Shown: positions 18,561-32,559 of the stretch, in pieces
Position numbering within the stretch: position 1 is the stretch's first letter
Layout of the letters: each line of letters starts with the position of its first letter
DNA from: Numida meleagris
Taxonomy: Eukaryota > Chordata > Aves > Galliformes > Numididae
Length of the DNA: 64,000 nt
Direction of reading: 5' to 3'
Assembly: GCF_002078875.1 (NCBI RefSeq)
Contig: NC_034410.1
Location: forward strand, 102,275,803-102,339,802
Made by a program: the position numbers and the translations under genes
Notes under the pieces: generated by a model
Told to the model about the DNA's origin: nothing
Database searches by the model: none
The model's input: only the letters and a program-made list of their open reading frames with translations

Positions 18561-21500
18561 TAGACTAAAAATATGGTTTGTAAAATAGGTATGAAAGCAG
18601 CAACTATCAGGAGGAGGAATAGGAAAGTACATTACAGTGCAAATGAGTTAGCTGACGATGAAAAAGAAATGAACCTTTAATATAAAGCCTGCACTTTTCC
18701 AAATCTAACAGAAAACTGTGCACTGCATTCCCTGATGTGGTACATCGTAAAACAAGTCAGCACGTCCTTCACATTATGGATCCAAGAATTCCATAAGGAA
18801 GGCAAAAACAAAGTACCCATAGTACAGCACAGAACTCCTGCTTACTGTTGCCCTCACACAGCTAGGGTATGAGCGTGGACATGGTGAAGACCCAGCAACA
18901 CTGATGAGGATGGTTTACCCACTGCTGGTAGATAATTTAGTTTGATGCGGGCAGAATTTCTGCATAAGTAAATTACTTTCCATTTGTAATCTTTACTCAG
19001 ATTGTGGGAAAATGTAAACGTGAGACATTTCTAAATAAATGCATTCAATATTCATATAAATGTTTAATATTTGCACAAATGGGATAGGTAGATTTTAATT
19101 GAAGTGCAGCCCATTACCTCAGCCACTAACTTGATAACCAGCTAGGAAAGTAAACAAAATCAGTGTTTGTGCCAAGCACACACGCAGATTTGAGGATCCT
19201 TTGTCCTTGCACCAGCCACTCTTGTTGCACAGCTCCTGCGTCTCTGTAGGGCCAGTGAGACCCCCCCCACCTGCACCACCTCAGGTACTACTTTGGATGA
19301 CCTGGACCCACTTTTGTTACTATCAACAAGCACAACCTGTTCATTTCATGGAAGACTCTGCCATTTCAATACACACTTTTAACAAGTGAAACCCTTTAAG
19401 CAGCCTCTAGACTGCATGTCCCACGTTTATGCTTCTTGCTCTTCAATAAAAACAAAACTAGAGCAGCTACAAGCAAATGTTCAGCGGCTGACTTACATGC
19501 AGCTGTTAAGTCAGTAACCACTGGGGGCCCTCTTAAATTGTCTGATCAACACTACAGCCATTACTGAGTACCAATTTGTAACAGTTTATAAGTAACTCTT
19601 TCTCTTATTTACCCTCGAGATTGTCCAGGAGGGTCCTTCTTTCCTCTACTCTGCAGAAATCTATAGGCAAAGGTCCAAAGATGATGATGTCCTCCTGGTA
19701 AATCATCACAAGACTGAGTCCATGCTTAAAAGCATCTGCTAAGAAGTAGTGTAAACTCTGCCCTCCACACTGAACACAGGAATGAAATGGCCTGCAGTCC
19801 TTGTATTTTTTCAAGTCTGAAGCACGCACAGCTTTCACATATCATGTATTTTCTTATATTTTCTTTTTATCAAGCAAACCATGCCCCTAAACCAATTTCT
19901 CCTATTTCTCTTTCTTCACACTTCTTTCACTCTTCCCCAAGTTAATTTTGCAGCACACATTTGAGATCTGAGGAGTAATGAAGGAATGCCACAGATTACA
20001 GCTAACCCCTTGGCTACATCTCATACTGAAAACTAAGGAAGGACAAAACACACCATACAACACCTCAATTTGCAGGGTATGCAGTTATTTCTGCTTCCTA
20101 GTTTGCAGTGCTGGGTTTGTTTTTATCTTTGTAATTCTGCTGGCCGTAAGCACACACATCAGCATCTCCATGTCACCAGAGACAACCTCATTCCTGCTAG
20201 AAACTTGGGACTCAGTATGGCAAATGACTGAGTGACAAGTTTCTTCACCTGATAGGGAACACGCAACACTTCTTTGAAGGCTTGAAGCTGCAATGAAACA
20301 GCACTGAAGTCTCCAGGACCATGTTCATAATTTCTCCCTAATTGTAATAGTGCTTTTGTCATTTTCAATTTCTCAAACACGATAACAAACCCCTCATGAA
20401 AAACACTATCCATTGTGGTGCTAATTTTGGAAGCTGACTTGAAAAGCCTGGGAATATAGTGATAAAGAAATGGATATAGTAAAGGTAAAGCATACAGCTG
20501 TAAACTGCAGCAGGAAGAAGACAACAGCTGGAATTTACAGCCACAAGAAGAACCTGTCATGGAAAAACGGGTTTTAAGATCCTGACTAACAGTTGTATCC
20601 ATTGGGACAGGATGGAGGATTGAGTGGAAAGACAGAAGTACAACCTTGTTTCTCCGGCAGTGCTCAGGGCAATTGTTTGGAATCCGTGGGCTGATACCTT
20701 ACTCCTGCTCTCTTCACCCTTACCCTATAATAATGACAGATTGTAACATAAACAACACCTCCCTCCTTGCTTCTTTCACCTAGGAATAATTTTTGGGCAA
20801 AGCTCTGCTCATGCCTGAAAACGGAAGTGGACAAGATGCAAGGAACAATCCCAAACCCTAGAGTCACCAATGTTAGCCCCCAAAGGGTAAGTTGAGAACA
20901 GGCTATGACTGACTCTATGTAAGCACACTGGCCACTGAAAATGTGCCAGTATAGAAGGAAGAGGATGGTGAGGCCAGGTCACACAGGTTCCCAGCAGCAG
21001 CAGCAGCTAGGAAGACTTGGTATACACATAAAGAATGAGCACAACAGACTTCTGTAGCATACTGCTACAGCTACAGCAAAGGGTGCTGACTGATGGAGTG
21101 ACAAGGAGCTGGGATCCACCTCCTCAATTAAAGCAAAAGTTCATCTCTCCAGGGCCAGATTTTGAAATTAGATCTGCTTAAGGGAAAGCCAGTCTACTGC
21201 ATCTTTCATTCCACTGTATTTTTGTCTGAAGCAAGGGATGCATTTCACTTCACCAACTGTTCACTTTTTTTGCTTGGTTGCACTCACTTTGGCTGCTTGT
21301 AAGTGAACTCTTCTTACCACATGTGTCTTGCATGTTCCAATAAAACCACAAATTGTCTAGCTACAGTGAAGCTGGATTAAAATATATGAAGGGCAACTGG
21401 TAGGGTCTATTTCTTAATAACTGTCATGTTTTCAGCTCAAGTGAAAATGATTTAAATGGAGAAAATGCCCTCTCTACCAAAGAACAGGATTTTCTGGGCA

Positions 21501-21984
21501 ACTGCCTACCAGCAGAGAGTTCAGGAATTCAGCAACAGGGCTATTCACCGGCTGATGGGACATGCATAATTTGCTACTCCTTGTCTGTAACTGCACCACA
21601 AAAAGGTATTAAAATTTGTTCAAAAAAAGTCTGCCTTGCATCACCTAGCTATACACATTACAAGGTTACACTATATCACTGCAGTAAAATCCCATGTGAT
21701 ATAGCTTATTTTGGAAACAATTTTACCATAGGATATAAAAAGGAATTTAAACCAGCAGAAATAAGCTGAGTGGTATGAGATATTTGTAGACAGATGATCC
21801 AGCTCAATGTTTACCTTTACAGAAAGCACTCAGTGAGCACTGATTAAATGCTTGGAGACCAATCCTTCAAACGCTGGCATAACCAAGGCAAGGGAGCAGG
21901 CCTCTTGCCACATGAGGCTCTCCTCCAGACTTTTCATGGGACTAAATTCTGCCAAAGTGCATGAGGTCGAGCCCTCCGTCCTTA

Positions 21985-22060
21985 TAGTGCGCACTGAGAT
22001 ATGGATTCCTATCTGCACTTTACAGATAAAGAAACCAAACTCCAGAGCTGCCAAATGTCT
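21985..22060 (-). mobile_element. MIR-like SINE relic, partial
   Basis: The plus strand contains GCACTTTACAGATAAAGAAA followed by CCAAACTCCAGAG. This resembles the antisense MIR core CCATTTTACAGATGAGGAAA with ACTGAGGCACAGAG. It is short and worn, so it could also be a fragment of a related CORE-SINE or L2. Confidence 0.42.
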
Positions 22061-23869
22061 GTTTCTGCACACCATACAGAGGATAAAAACTCTTAATTCA
22101 TCTGCATAAAGAATCGGATGCTGCTTCTGCCTGTTGTTATAAACACAATGTCAGAATTAAGACTGACTGATTTTTGTCTTTCTTCCTCGAGCTAAGTCCC
22201 CATTTCTTCCCAACAAGAAAGATTTTTGGACCAAACCTTCTCTAGGAAAGTAAAATTACAATTTGAATGGCTCAGAAATTGCCTGGGAAAGTAGTTATTA
22301 ACAATTTAATCAAACTGTAGAGGAAAAAAAAAAAAAACAAACGAAAATGTCACATATTTGTTAAGAAGAATGTAGAATGCATTATTCATTCCATTTAAAA
22401 ATTTTTGTTCACTGTGTAGGGTTTTTGCTTTCTAGATGGAGAGCCAACTTTCTCTGTTATTTGATATTAAATATCTGTATGTGCCCAATGATCTGAGACT
22501 TCTGGAATGGTAGAAGCACAGGAATATCTACTTTTAAGTATGCACAAAGAAAAAACAAGTTTCACAAGCTGTTGAACTAGAAGAGGTGATTTCACGATGC
22601 ATACACTAAATGCAACCTGTTCTAAAGTTAGAGCTATCAAGAAAATATCTCCAGCATGGAGACAACCTAAGCTTCAATATTAATTCTACACCACAATGGT
22701 CCATCAGTAGAAATTATGTTTTGTAAACAACTCTCATCAGGTATTTCTTCTGTTCTAAGTGTAGAGAAAAGGTCAGGGCTGCCTTCTTTTTTTGTTTGGC
22801 ATGAAACCATTAGATGTCTGGAAGATAAAGTCTCTAAGTGCTGAAACGCTGTTTATCCTACCCACAAAGGGGGAGAAAAATAAGGAAAATGGAAAGAATA
22901 GAAAGAATGAAATAAAATCGTGCTGTCATGGATTACTGGATATTTTCAGCTGTTAGAAGGAAGAACTAACAGTGCTTTCCTGTATTTTTAATATGTTAGA
23001 TACTATTGATATTTTTTTGTCCAAATCCAAATGCATTTATATGAGTCACAGATAATTTGGTATCTTCTTATATGGTTAAGGGACACTTTGAAATGAGTAG
23101 CAGTTGCTGGGTTATTGATCCAGTTCTTAAGCTCATTTAGGGGTGTACTAACATCCTGCTTTCTTTTCTCTCAACTTCCACCTCCTCCCCAAGCAGCCCC
23201 TTTTCAGCCCTCAGAAAAACCATGGAGGATGAAGTGGTTCGGGCTGTTAAGACCCTCAGGTCTATGCTGATAACTGGGCATTTAATTAGATTTTTTCCAC
23301 CCGAGCAAACTGCTTTGCCAGTTAGGGCAGATCTCTTTGTACAAAAATGTATGATAATGATAAAGCTCTGTTTAATATAGATTATTATTTTTATTACTCA
23401 TCTGACTTAGTTTGCTATTTTATTTAGGAAACCATGAGAAAGCTCAATTTTCATTTCCTTGCGTCTATGTTTGATCTTGCTACAGCACATGCAAGCAGCT
23501 TTGGGCTCACATATCCAAAAAGGACCAGACTTCATTTGAAACCTACTCCACTCTCCTTCCCACTTTCTCTGCTGGTACTAAGATTTCACACTGAGCTGAA
23601 CAAACAGCTGATGGGATTTCAATATTAAAAGTTCTTCGGTTTGCAGATAAGAGAATAATGAGCGCCAATTATTCTTCTTCTATTTGTTATATTCAGTAAC
23701 AGGTGTGTGGGTTGTTTTTTTTTTTTAAATAAAATTCTATATGCCACTTGAACAAATATATTGCAACTCCTCATCAAACTTATTTCCTCACTGAAGCAAA
23801 GATTCTGTTTTCTACTATTCTAGTAGAGAAATTCACTCTCCAGTGAACTTTCAAGTAGTGGGATAAAAA

Positions 23870-24150
23870 AGTTATGAACATGAAATAATAAGGGGAAAAG
23901 AGGAAAAACAACAAAGTAGAGAAGAGACAAAAGTTGGTTGAACAGAGATGTGTGATTGACAGGCAAAGGAGAGAAAAATGCAAGAAATGAAAGAATTGTT
24001 ATAGGGGTTTGTTGGGGAGGGAGAAGATGCTGTAGCAACAAGAATGATGAGAGGTAAGCTGAAAAGGAAAGGTGATGGAGGAGAAGAGGTGGCAAGCAGA
24101 AGCAGGGCAAGGGCACGAAGCTTAGTTGAAGAGAAAGAGGCAAAAGAAAG
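23870..24150. repeat. Purine-rich tract
   Basis: A and G dominate the plus strand over about 280 bases. Overlapping minus-strand frames of 109 and 125 codons are low-complexity by-products. Confidence 0.7.
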
Positions 24151-24844
24151 TCTCGATTCAAAACTTCTTTGCATTTCACTATAAAAACACCAAGCATTCA
24201 TTTTAGGACAGAGCTTGGATAATTTAGTACAGCTCCAATGGTAATAATGATAGATGTATTTCTGCAGCCAACTGTCTCAAGCCAACAATGTTACTAGTAT
24301 ATAATTAATACCAATAAGCAATTAAAAAGAACAGCAGGTTGCAACTAGAAGGCAGCAAATCATATCACCAGAGGAAATAAATACATCACTATTTTGAGAA
24401 AAATAAATGTATAGGCTGTCAGAGCAGTGTATATCCTCTCTAGATAAAACTTATAGAGCTGATAGCATGATATTAAATGACTATGAGGTGATTAACATCA
24501 CTGACAAACCAAAAACACACTTGTAAGACTCTGAGGAAATCTGAAATGCAATATGAAAAACACGATTGTAACAGCAAGATAAAGTTGGCTGACCACTATA
24601 TGGCATTATCCTTTTATTAAGACATACTCTAATAAATAACTTACAAGACTGCATTTGTTGGCAATGTTTGCTATTTGTTGAAATAGTCTCCAAAAGGCCC
24701 ACTTCATTTTCTTTGCGTGCAGGGTTTGTGTGTGCTGATTCATTTCAAAGAAAAGAGGCAGGGAAAAAGAAAAGAGTGGGAGGAGGACTCAGATCACACT
24801 TAGCAGGAGCAGGGCAGAGGGGGTCAAAAGACAAGGCGTTTGGT

Positions 24845-25295
24845 TCGAGATCCTTCCAAACTGCCTGTTGCCATCTCCCTCCTTCCCAGGGTGCTGGGGC
24901 AGGAGCCAAGCTGCCCCTCTCCTCTTTCATTTCTCCCTGAAATGCACTGCCGACACATTTCCGGCTGCTGCCACCTCAACTCTTCCAGGCCCAGCAGGTG
25001 AAGGGCAGCCGGCCCCAAGCTGCCCACCCCCAGCCTGCTCCTGCAGCCCCATGCCTGGCTGTGGGGCCAGCTCACCCAGCCATGCCTGGCTCCTCAGCCA
25101 AGAGCCATGCGTGACACTTCCTCTCCTCCTGCCACCAGAAATCGCTCCTCGGTTGGCCTAAGCCTTTCCGCAGGGACACGCTGGGCAGTGGCAGGGCTCC
25201 ACCACGCTGCCAAGGCCAGCTTTGGGCTCTGGCCATCTTCGAGCTGGGGCAGGAGGCGTGCACAGGATGGCGCAGGCCACCCACCCGCTACGCAG
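24845..25295. other. GC-rich patch in intron
   Basis: This stretch of roughly 450 bases is clearly richer in G and C than the flanks and has about twenty CpGs by eye. Several overlapping open frames on both strands follow from its base composition. It could be an enhancer, a minor promoter or an exon of a non-coding RNA. I see no TATA box, start region or splice sites that would decide between these. Confidence 0.35.
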
Positions 25296-25654
25296 CAGTC
25301 ACACATCTCAGAGAAATCCCCTTTTGAGATCGCGAAAGACTGGAACGGAGACATAATCCCCACTCAATTATGCCTGCAAACCATTAAGATTCACAGGAGA
25401 ACTGTGCTTCCCCTGCCCAAGGAACTGCACAGCTCCTCCACACAATCCAAAGCTGACCCAGTTGAGCCCTGCAACACACGCACAAGGGGTCTAACAATTT
25501 ACTGAAACCAAAATTATTGATGCAAGGGCGGCAAAATCATGTGAACGGGTTCAAAATCATGAGATTTCATCAAGCGTATGCCTGGAGTTCTGGCTACACA
25601 TTCAAGTTGGGGCAGTTATCTCTCAGAGGGCTCCTCTGTAACAACAGAAGTCTT

Positions 25655-25700
25655 TCTTGTTGTTGCTGGTTTTTTTTTGTTGTTGTTGGTTTTTTTTTTT
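25655..25700. repeat. GTT and poly-T tract
   Basis: Two runs of T alternate with GTT units. This is low-complexity sequence. Confidence 0.85.
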
Positions 25701-27049
25701 CAATCAACAAAGCCTGAGATTTTGATGCAATAGCATCGTTTCATAGACTCAGGTCAAAAAGGAAGCACTGAACATTGTGAGACTTGTGATCAAATTGTGA
25801 AACTGTGAAACTTAATTTACCCAAATGAAATGGGGGACACAAAATTAATTCAGATAAATGAGGATTGTGAATGAGCAAGGGACTGTTTAGTGCTTTTAAT
25901 ATACGTCATGGGACACAACCTCATTACAGATCAGGAGTGTTGTGCTGTGAGTTTGTGTCAGAGTGGAAGTGTCACTGACACAACAAATAAACCCAAAAAT
26001 ATCCAACTCCCTGATCGCTTATTTTGTGTTTCCATACACACGCTACATGAGCCTGAAGAATAATTAACACTGCTGAGAAGAAGCAGCAACAGTGGATGAG
26101 TCTCACTACAGCAGACCTCTCATCATAGCAGAAATACAAATGTACTAGTTATCGTAACTGCGTTATGTTAAGTAGACCTTTGCCCCACATTATTATAAGT
26201 TAGAGGAGGGAAAGGGGAAAAGGAAGATGATATCAGCATTCTTGATGATATTTTATTTATCCACACGCAGTATTGACACAGTTGAAGAATAAGGAGAAGA
26301 ATGAAAGGAGACACGTAAAGTACTCGAGGACCCAGGTTTTTTTCACATTTAGTCAGGGAAAAAAGACTGTCAGTGAACACAGCCACGCTCTTTGCAGAGC
26401 AATTCCAGACATCATTGTCTGCAAAACAGTGATAGAGTATGTATTTCTACAGCTATCATATGGAGTTACAAAGATGCTGTGGGTGAATTTTTAATTTCTT
26501 AACTTTATGACAATTTGTCATAAAGTCTCTGAACAGATTCATTTAAGCTACTATTTTAAAATTGAAGTATACTCTGATCATATAATGAGAGCTAGCTCCA
26601 CGGGATTTTATTTGCAACAGCATTAATCTCCTGATCATATTAAAAACAAAAAGTTTTTCTTAAAAGAAGATGTACATTTAACTTGCCTGTTCTCTTCTTC
26701 TTCTTGAAAGCCCGAGAGCCATTAGTTTGAGCCTTGACACTGTTTAAAACCAAACACCCTGGGTTTATGTACTCACTGATGGTGCTAGTCACATCATGCT
26801 TACTTGTCAGTCTTCCTTCAAACAGAACAAGGAAAACAAGCATCCAAAATGCAAAGCAGCTAAAATATATCTTCTATCCTCCTTCAATTGCCTTCTTCAC
26901 CTTGCTCAAGCAGCAACTTTTAATTTATTACACCTGGAGGTGGGTGGAGGGATTTAACACTAGTCAGGATTTTATCAGCAGAAAGAATGATCAAGGAGGA
27001 GTATTATTCCTCTAATCATATTTGGAATAATTGTGGTATTTTAGAAGTT

Positions 27050-27072
27050 GGGGGGGGGAGGGGGAAGGGAGA
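27050..27072. repeat. G-run
   Basis: Nine G are followed by an A and five more G, then further G-rich bases. The tract could form a G-quadruplex. Confidence 0.85.
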
Positions 27073-28469
27073 TGGTGAGAAGAGTGAAGGCAAACCCATT
27101 TTCTCTGCTGTGTGTTACTCAGATCAGCAAGAGCCCACTGTCAGATTCAGCAATGTACTTTACTGAGAGTGAAGCATGCAGATTTTGACCCTGTGACACT
27201 TTTTAAAGTAAGTAGCATATTTTGTTCATGTTCAGTCTGCTTTGATTGCTAGACTTCACATGTGAAATGGCAGAGGAGAAGAAGAAAAAATGCTGTGTTA
27301 AATCCTTGAAAATTATACGGCAGAAAAGGTGGGCAGCCTCTGTAGTTCAGCTGGATACTAGAAGCCAAAGATCAGAACTGAAAATAATAGTTGATGAAGA
27401 ATACCCGCAGAGTAGCAAACAAACTGGGGTGGAGCAATGGAACCGAGAGCCATGTTCACAAGCCAGCTACCTACCCCTTCCTCTTTCCAACATTTTCTAT
27501 ATGCAACTGACACACCCTTCCTCTCTCTAAAAAAATAAAATAACAGCAACCTGGCTATGAAGGGAAGAAAAAAACTTAGAAGTGAGCTATAGCAAACAGA
27601 GACTTGGCTGATGCACTGAGAACAGCAGCATTACTCAGAAAATAAACCACACTGCGAGCCTCAGTAAAAAGTGGCAATGGCAGGAAAATTCCAAATTAAA
27701 ATTGTTGTTTTGTCTTCAGTTCATTGTGTTAAGATGATATTACATTAGGTACAGTACGTTATCTTTGAATGACACATTCTGTGCCTGCATCTGCCACATG
27801 ATAAGTCAACAATACCTGGAAAATAACAGGTAGCTGTCACCTTTAACTCCACGAAAGGCCCATGTTGAAGAAGTGCGTGTTGCATTACCAAGGTTTGCAA
27901 TTACATCTCTTCCCCATAGTGCAAAACACATCAATGCCGGAAGCTATGAGTTGGCCTACAATCTTGCACGTGCTGCATTCGTGTCAAGGAAACATGAGCG
28001 AGACAGAAAACAATGCAAGTATAATGGTTTCAAACAGGAGGGAAATATAATATGATGCAACTCCTATCAAGTTCATGTGCTAAGTTACAATTACCACTTC
28101 TTAGGGGTACCTGAGCATTTTACCTCTTATGATAAAAATTAAGCACGTACAGGTCAACTGATTTTTGCAGAGTGAATGCCAGTGGAACACACTGTCTTTC
28201 CTGTTGGATAACTAATGTTGCATATTTTGCAGTGTATTTTTTTAAGACTCAACATCAATGATACATTGCAAGGCAACATGATTCCTCAGCCCCGGTGACA
28301 GCCAATGGAAGTTGGGCATCCATCTCCTTTTTCATATCTTTAAAAAAAATCCACCTCCACTGTGGAATTGCTCGGAGTGCAACTGAACTGCCCTCCTGCC
28401 CCCTCTGGCCCCCTGCTCATGCATGCTGTTCCCCTAAGTCCCCTCTCTGCTTTCACTCAAATATAAATA

Positions 28470-28740
28470 AAAAGTGAGATCTGCTTCACTATATTTGCTT
28501 GCATTAATTGATGTTAAAAAAGTCTGTTAAAAATAAAGCCCAGCAGTGACATTTTTCTCAGCTAAAGCACGATAGCAGCACATTACAAACATTACAAAAA
28601 GATCCCCTGGTAGGATTGTGAAGTTCCACTCTGGCAGTAAAATGTATCTACTGTACGTTCTCTGCTTTATTTATTTAATTCCTTATTTTTTAATGCAGGA
28701 TGTGTCACAAATGCCGACAAAACTCCCTGGCTCAGCAGCT
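28470..28740. promoter_or_regulatory. Candidate conserved non-coding element
   Basis: This non-repetitive AT-rich stretch contains TTAATTGATG, AATAAAGCCCAGC and a paired ACATTACAAA motif. The texture resembles conserved elements near developmental regulators. The call is made without alignment and is weak. Confidence 0.22.
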
Positions 28741-31700
28741 GTTGAATTGGCGAATTGGATGGGCACCCCATATTTTTAGCATTCGTTTTACCCCGCTCAA
28801 ATAAGCAATCCTGTTTACCAGCGGTGATGACGCTTACAGCTATTCAATCCCAGTTTGACATTTTCCTCGTGGTTGCACCTCTCCTTCTTCTGCAGAAGTT
28901 GGGTGGTTCTGAAGGACGCGACACTTTGTGCCCAGAGGTCCTTTTGACATTTGAGAACAATGCATTAATCAGCCTGCTAGTCTCCCGAGATACACCCGGA
29001 GCATTAGGAAAATGAAAGAACCATGCAGCCCAGCTCACACACCCATTCTCCAAGAAATCTCTCCCTGTACAGTCTGACATAAAGGTTTCTGGGAAAAGAA
29101 TTTCAAGCCAAGTCAGAGACTGCATTGCCTTCAGGGAAGGTGAATATAGGTGCTAAATTAGGCCTGGCAGGGTTGCAAAAGTGGGGATAAATAGAAACAA
29201 AGGGGTCAATTGTTTTCATGTCCCTAGTGTTGCCTACCAGGATAAATATAGCCTCGCCTCTGCTGCCTCTTTCCTCACTTTGTAAGATGCTCTGAGTATC
29301 TGCAGAATCAGGTCCCAAATCCTGCTGCTCATATAAGCTTTGCCAAATCCTAAACCCCCAGTCACTTAAGTTGTCTTAAAAGTATATTTTTCTAGACCAT
29401 CTAAGGATGTCTAAGAAAGCGCAAGAGATGTGGGCAGATAAGCGGTTCCATGGCCATATCCTGTGAGGGTTTAAAGGAATGAGAGGAGCAGCAGAATGCA
29501 CTCCCAGCTGTCCTTGTAATCCCTTCCTGGCATTTGCATCACGTGCCAGCAGGGCTGCCTTGGCCCAGGGAACCTCTGTGTGCAGGGACAAGTGGCCAGA
29601 AAGGAATGGGACATGAGCATTTGTAGATTTTTTCTCACACAAATAATCACTCCAGGCAAACGTGGCAGAACTGTGATTTTGAAGAGGACACACAGCTGGA
29701 CAGGGTAGAGCTGTGCAGACGAACTGACAGCATTTCTTCAAAGCACAAGAGCCCTGTGACAAAAGATAACAGGACATTGCCCCTGACTGCAGAAGTAGGT
29801 GTTCAAAGCTGTAAGTGCTGGAAAAGCACTGAGGTATGGGTACAGCAGTCCCAACAAGGGAGCACAGGCATGATTACATAGAAATCTTTGAAAATGTAAG
29901 AGTAACACAAGTAACTAAATAAACTGCATAAATCAGTATCCAGAAACTTAGCTCAGCGCTTGCTTTTGTCTCATCTGACGAAATGCAGCACGGTTAAAGT
30001 GAAATATAACTTGGCTTCTAACAAGAGAACTGGCTATGAATGTGGAAAGAAATGGAGAGGTCTTTGAGATGATGAGAAGTAAAAAGCAGTGGAATTTGGA
30101 GATGGCAATGGATGGATCAATGGAGCAAAAAGGAGCCAAAAATAATAGTGGAGGAAAGCTGAGAGAACATCACTGACAGCTGTCTGCTAGTTATATATCT
30201 CTTCTAATGCCAGTAATACTTTGGACTCCATCTAAACAAACATATTTCTGTCTTTTAAGCTCCTAGTTAAAAGAGAAGAAATACTTTCTGCTCTTTTTCA
30301 GGACTTACCGACCAAGTAACAAAGGAACTGTACTGGACAAAGAGAAGGAGGAAGAGCAGTAATATGGATAGATGTGCATCAACGAAAGATACGTTTCAAC
30401 CTGTATATAGAAATGATGCTTAAGCTACTACTTCAGCAGAATTACTCCTTAAGTCTCAAATTACTCAAAGCATAGCCAAAGCAGGTCTCGAAAATAAACC
30501 TGAATGAGGAGCAGCAGACATTTTTCTCCTGACCCAAGACTAATGGGGCAGCGTGGGAGAAGAGGGGATGTTCCAATGCGAAGCTGGAAGATACCTTTTC
30601 TGAAGTAGATTGCAGCCTTCTTGCCTGCTGCCTTTTACCAGCAAAGTAACTGCAGCTGCAACTGGCCACAATTAGTAATGCGTTAACAGGTAGCAATGCA
30701 AGCAAAAATGAAATCCAATAAAGCCAAGCTGAACTTTGATCCTCGACCTATCTTTTACAAAGCAGCACCAAGGGACTACTTTTTTCTCCTAACAGTTTTC
30801 ACACTGATACTATCACAACAGTTAGTGCTTTTCCAGCACACTGGTGGGATTGACAGCTGGCTGATGACACAGCACAGCTTGGAGACTGCCATTAGATCAC
30901 CACTATTGACAGGTTAACCACTTGCTCCTCACTAGTGAAAAGTTATTCCGTCTTTTGGCAACTGCAACTTGTTCTTGAAAGAGCCTTAAAAACAAGTGCC
31001 TTCCACAATTTTCTGTCATCGATGCTTGAACTGCTAACACAACTGTTCCCCAAATGGGGACAATACTGATGCTTCAATAGCATCATTACAGACATCTTGC
31101 AGACGTTTTAAGGCAGATTTGCTCAAAAACATATGGAAAAGATTGCTGGAATAGGATTTTCACTAATCCCTTTAACTGCTGTTGACTGTGGAAAAGTGAG
31201 CACGTGCACACATATGCATGCCTATTTGTTTCTGTGTTCAGTTTACACATCTGAACATAGAAGCAGGAATGTCTTGTAATGATCAGTAAGTGAAGTGGTT
31301 TTACATAGAAAAGAAACTGAAGCACAGTGAGGCATCAGCAGAAGATGAACATGAGTTACCAAAAGATTACAATTAAGAAAAAAATTCTGCAGAACTGGAA
31401 AATGACAAAGATTGCTTTCTATGGATTTGTGTTTCCCAGCTGATTGACCTTATGTCCAAGAATGTACACGTGGAAGGTCTCTCTCAGATCCTTTTTTTCT
31501 GTTCTCCACCACAGAACCTGCAGTGTTCAGAACGGTCTGAATCTCAGCATACTGTTTTTCCCTCTCTGGGGATGCTATCCTCCATGCAACTTTATTCTTA
31601 TGAAATGTGTAGAAACAGTTATCTTCTGCCAAATATGAAGAAAATGTGGACTACTGTCCCTCTGTTGCCCACTGCTACCAGTTCCCCTCCAGAGCAGAGC

Positions 31701-32550
31701 CGCCCAGGTGACTCCCGCACTCCTCCCCATGGCTCACTTTACAGTACTAAAAAATCCAGCAAACCAGAGCATGTTCATCACAGTCAGCTCGGCTGGCATC
31801 CTTTGAGCTCACCTGCTTTATGGCTTGGGATACTATGTCACTGTTAGAAAGTCAGCCTGCAGCTATTTACCAAATTAGAGATGTTCTTTCATTTGCAAGG
31901 TGAGCACTCAGAGTACCCTTGCAAGTGTTTGAGGCTGGGTTTGCTTTTCCATGTTTCTCTGTATCACTGCATGTTACTGTGGTGCTATTACAGCAACCCC
32001 CACAAAACCTATGTGAGATTGTAAATTCCCTGAATGCTGGTTTGTTTTTTCCCGTTCATGCCACGAAGGAAGCCAAACCAAGGGTTCTTCCTGCATGCTC
32101 CGTAAAGCCTCAAAATCACACAGAACTCTGGAGGTGCTGACGGGTACGCAGCACACTTCCGACATTCCTGCTTCTAGGGCTCCAGAACAGAGCTGCCCAT
32201 GGTGGTACAGCTCGGTATGTTACATCCAAAGATGTATCAAAGAAGATAAAAGCCAAAAATGGCAAAAATGCTAAACCAAAATAGCCAGCAGATACTGGCC
32301 TCTCCTAACAGTCATGGATGTGGGACACTGTTTTGTGACACTGCCTAGATAGCCTTCACCATTCAGTAAAATGAGAAGCTTCCTTCTTTGGGGAGTGGGC
32401 AGGGAGCTAGAAAAAAAGCTAATCACTTTTTAAAGCATTAAAAAAATCGATCTCTATCTATCTAGACGGATAAAGAAAAGTCTAAGTCTTTCTAATTTGG
32501 AGAAATCATCTCATGGAGTATAGTAGGCAGTTGCTAGGGGCCTCCGACTG
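28741..32550. other. Intronic, nothing recognised
   Basis: I see no gene, RNA or clear repeat family in this stretch. Short open frames on both strands lack known domains. Confidence 0.45.
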
Positions 32551-32559
32551 AGGGCTCCT

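Larger units (their letters stand above)
18561..24840. other. Intronic, old repeats and purine tract
   Basis: This stretch holds a MIR-like relic near 22.0 kb, a poly-A run at 22322-22336 and a long purine-rich stretch at about 23870-24150. No coding exon is recognised. The 147-codon minus frame at 20159-20602 has no known domain. Confidence 0.5.
25296..28460. other. Intronic, low-complexity tracts
   Basis: This stretch contains GTT/poly-T tracts at 25655-25700 and a G-run at 27050-27072. I recognise no gene or transposon here. Confidence 0.5.

Noticed and set aside
20159..20602. 147-codon minus frame
   Set aside because: No recognisable domain or neighbouring exon signals.
23820..24201. 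Overlapping minus frames of 125 and 109 codons with hydrophobic content
   Set aside because: They are a by-product of a purine-rich tract on the opposite strand. Two frames are open at once, which argues against coding.
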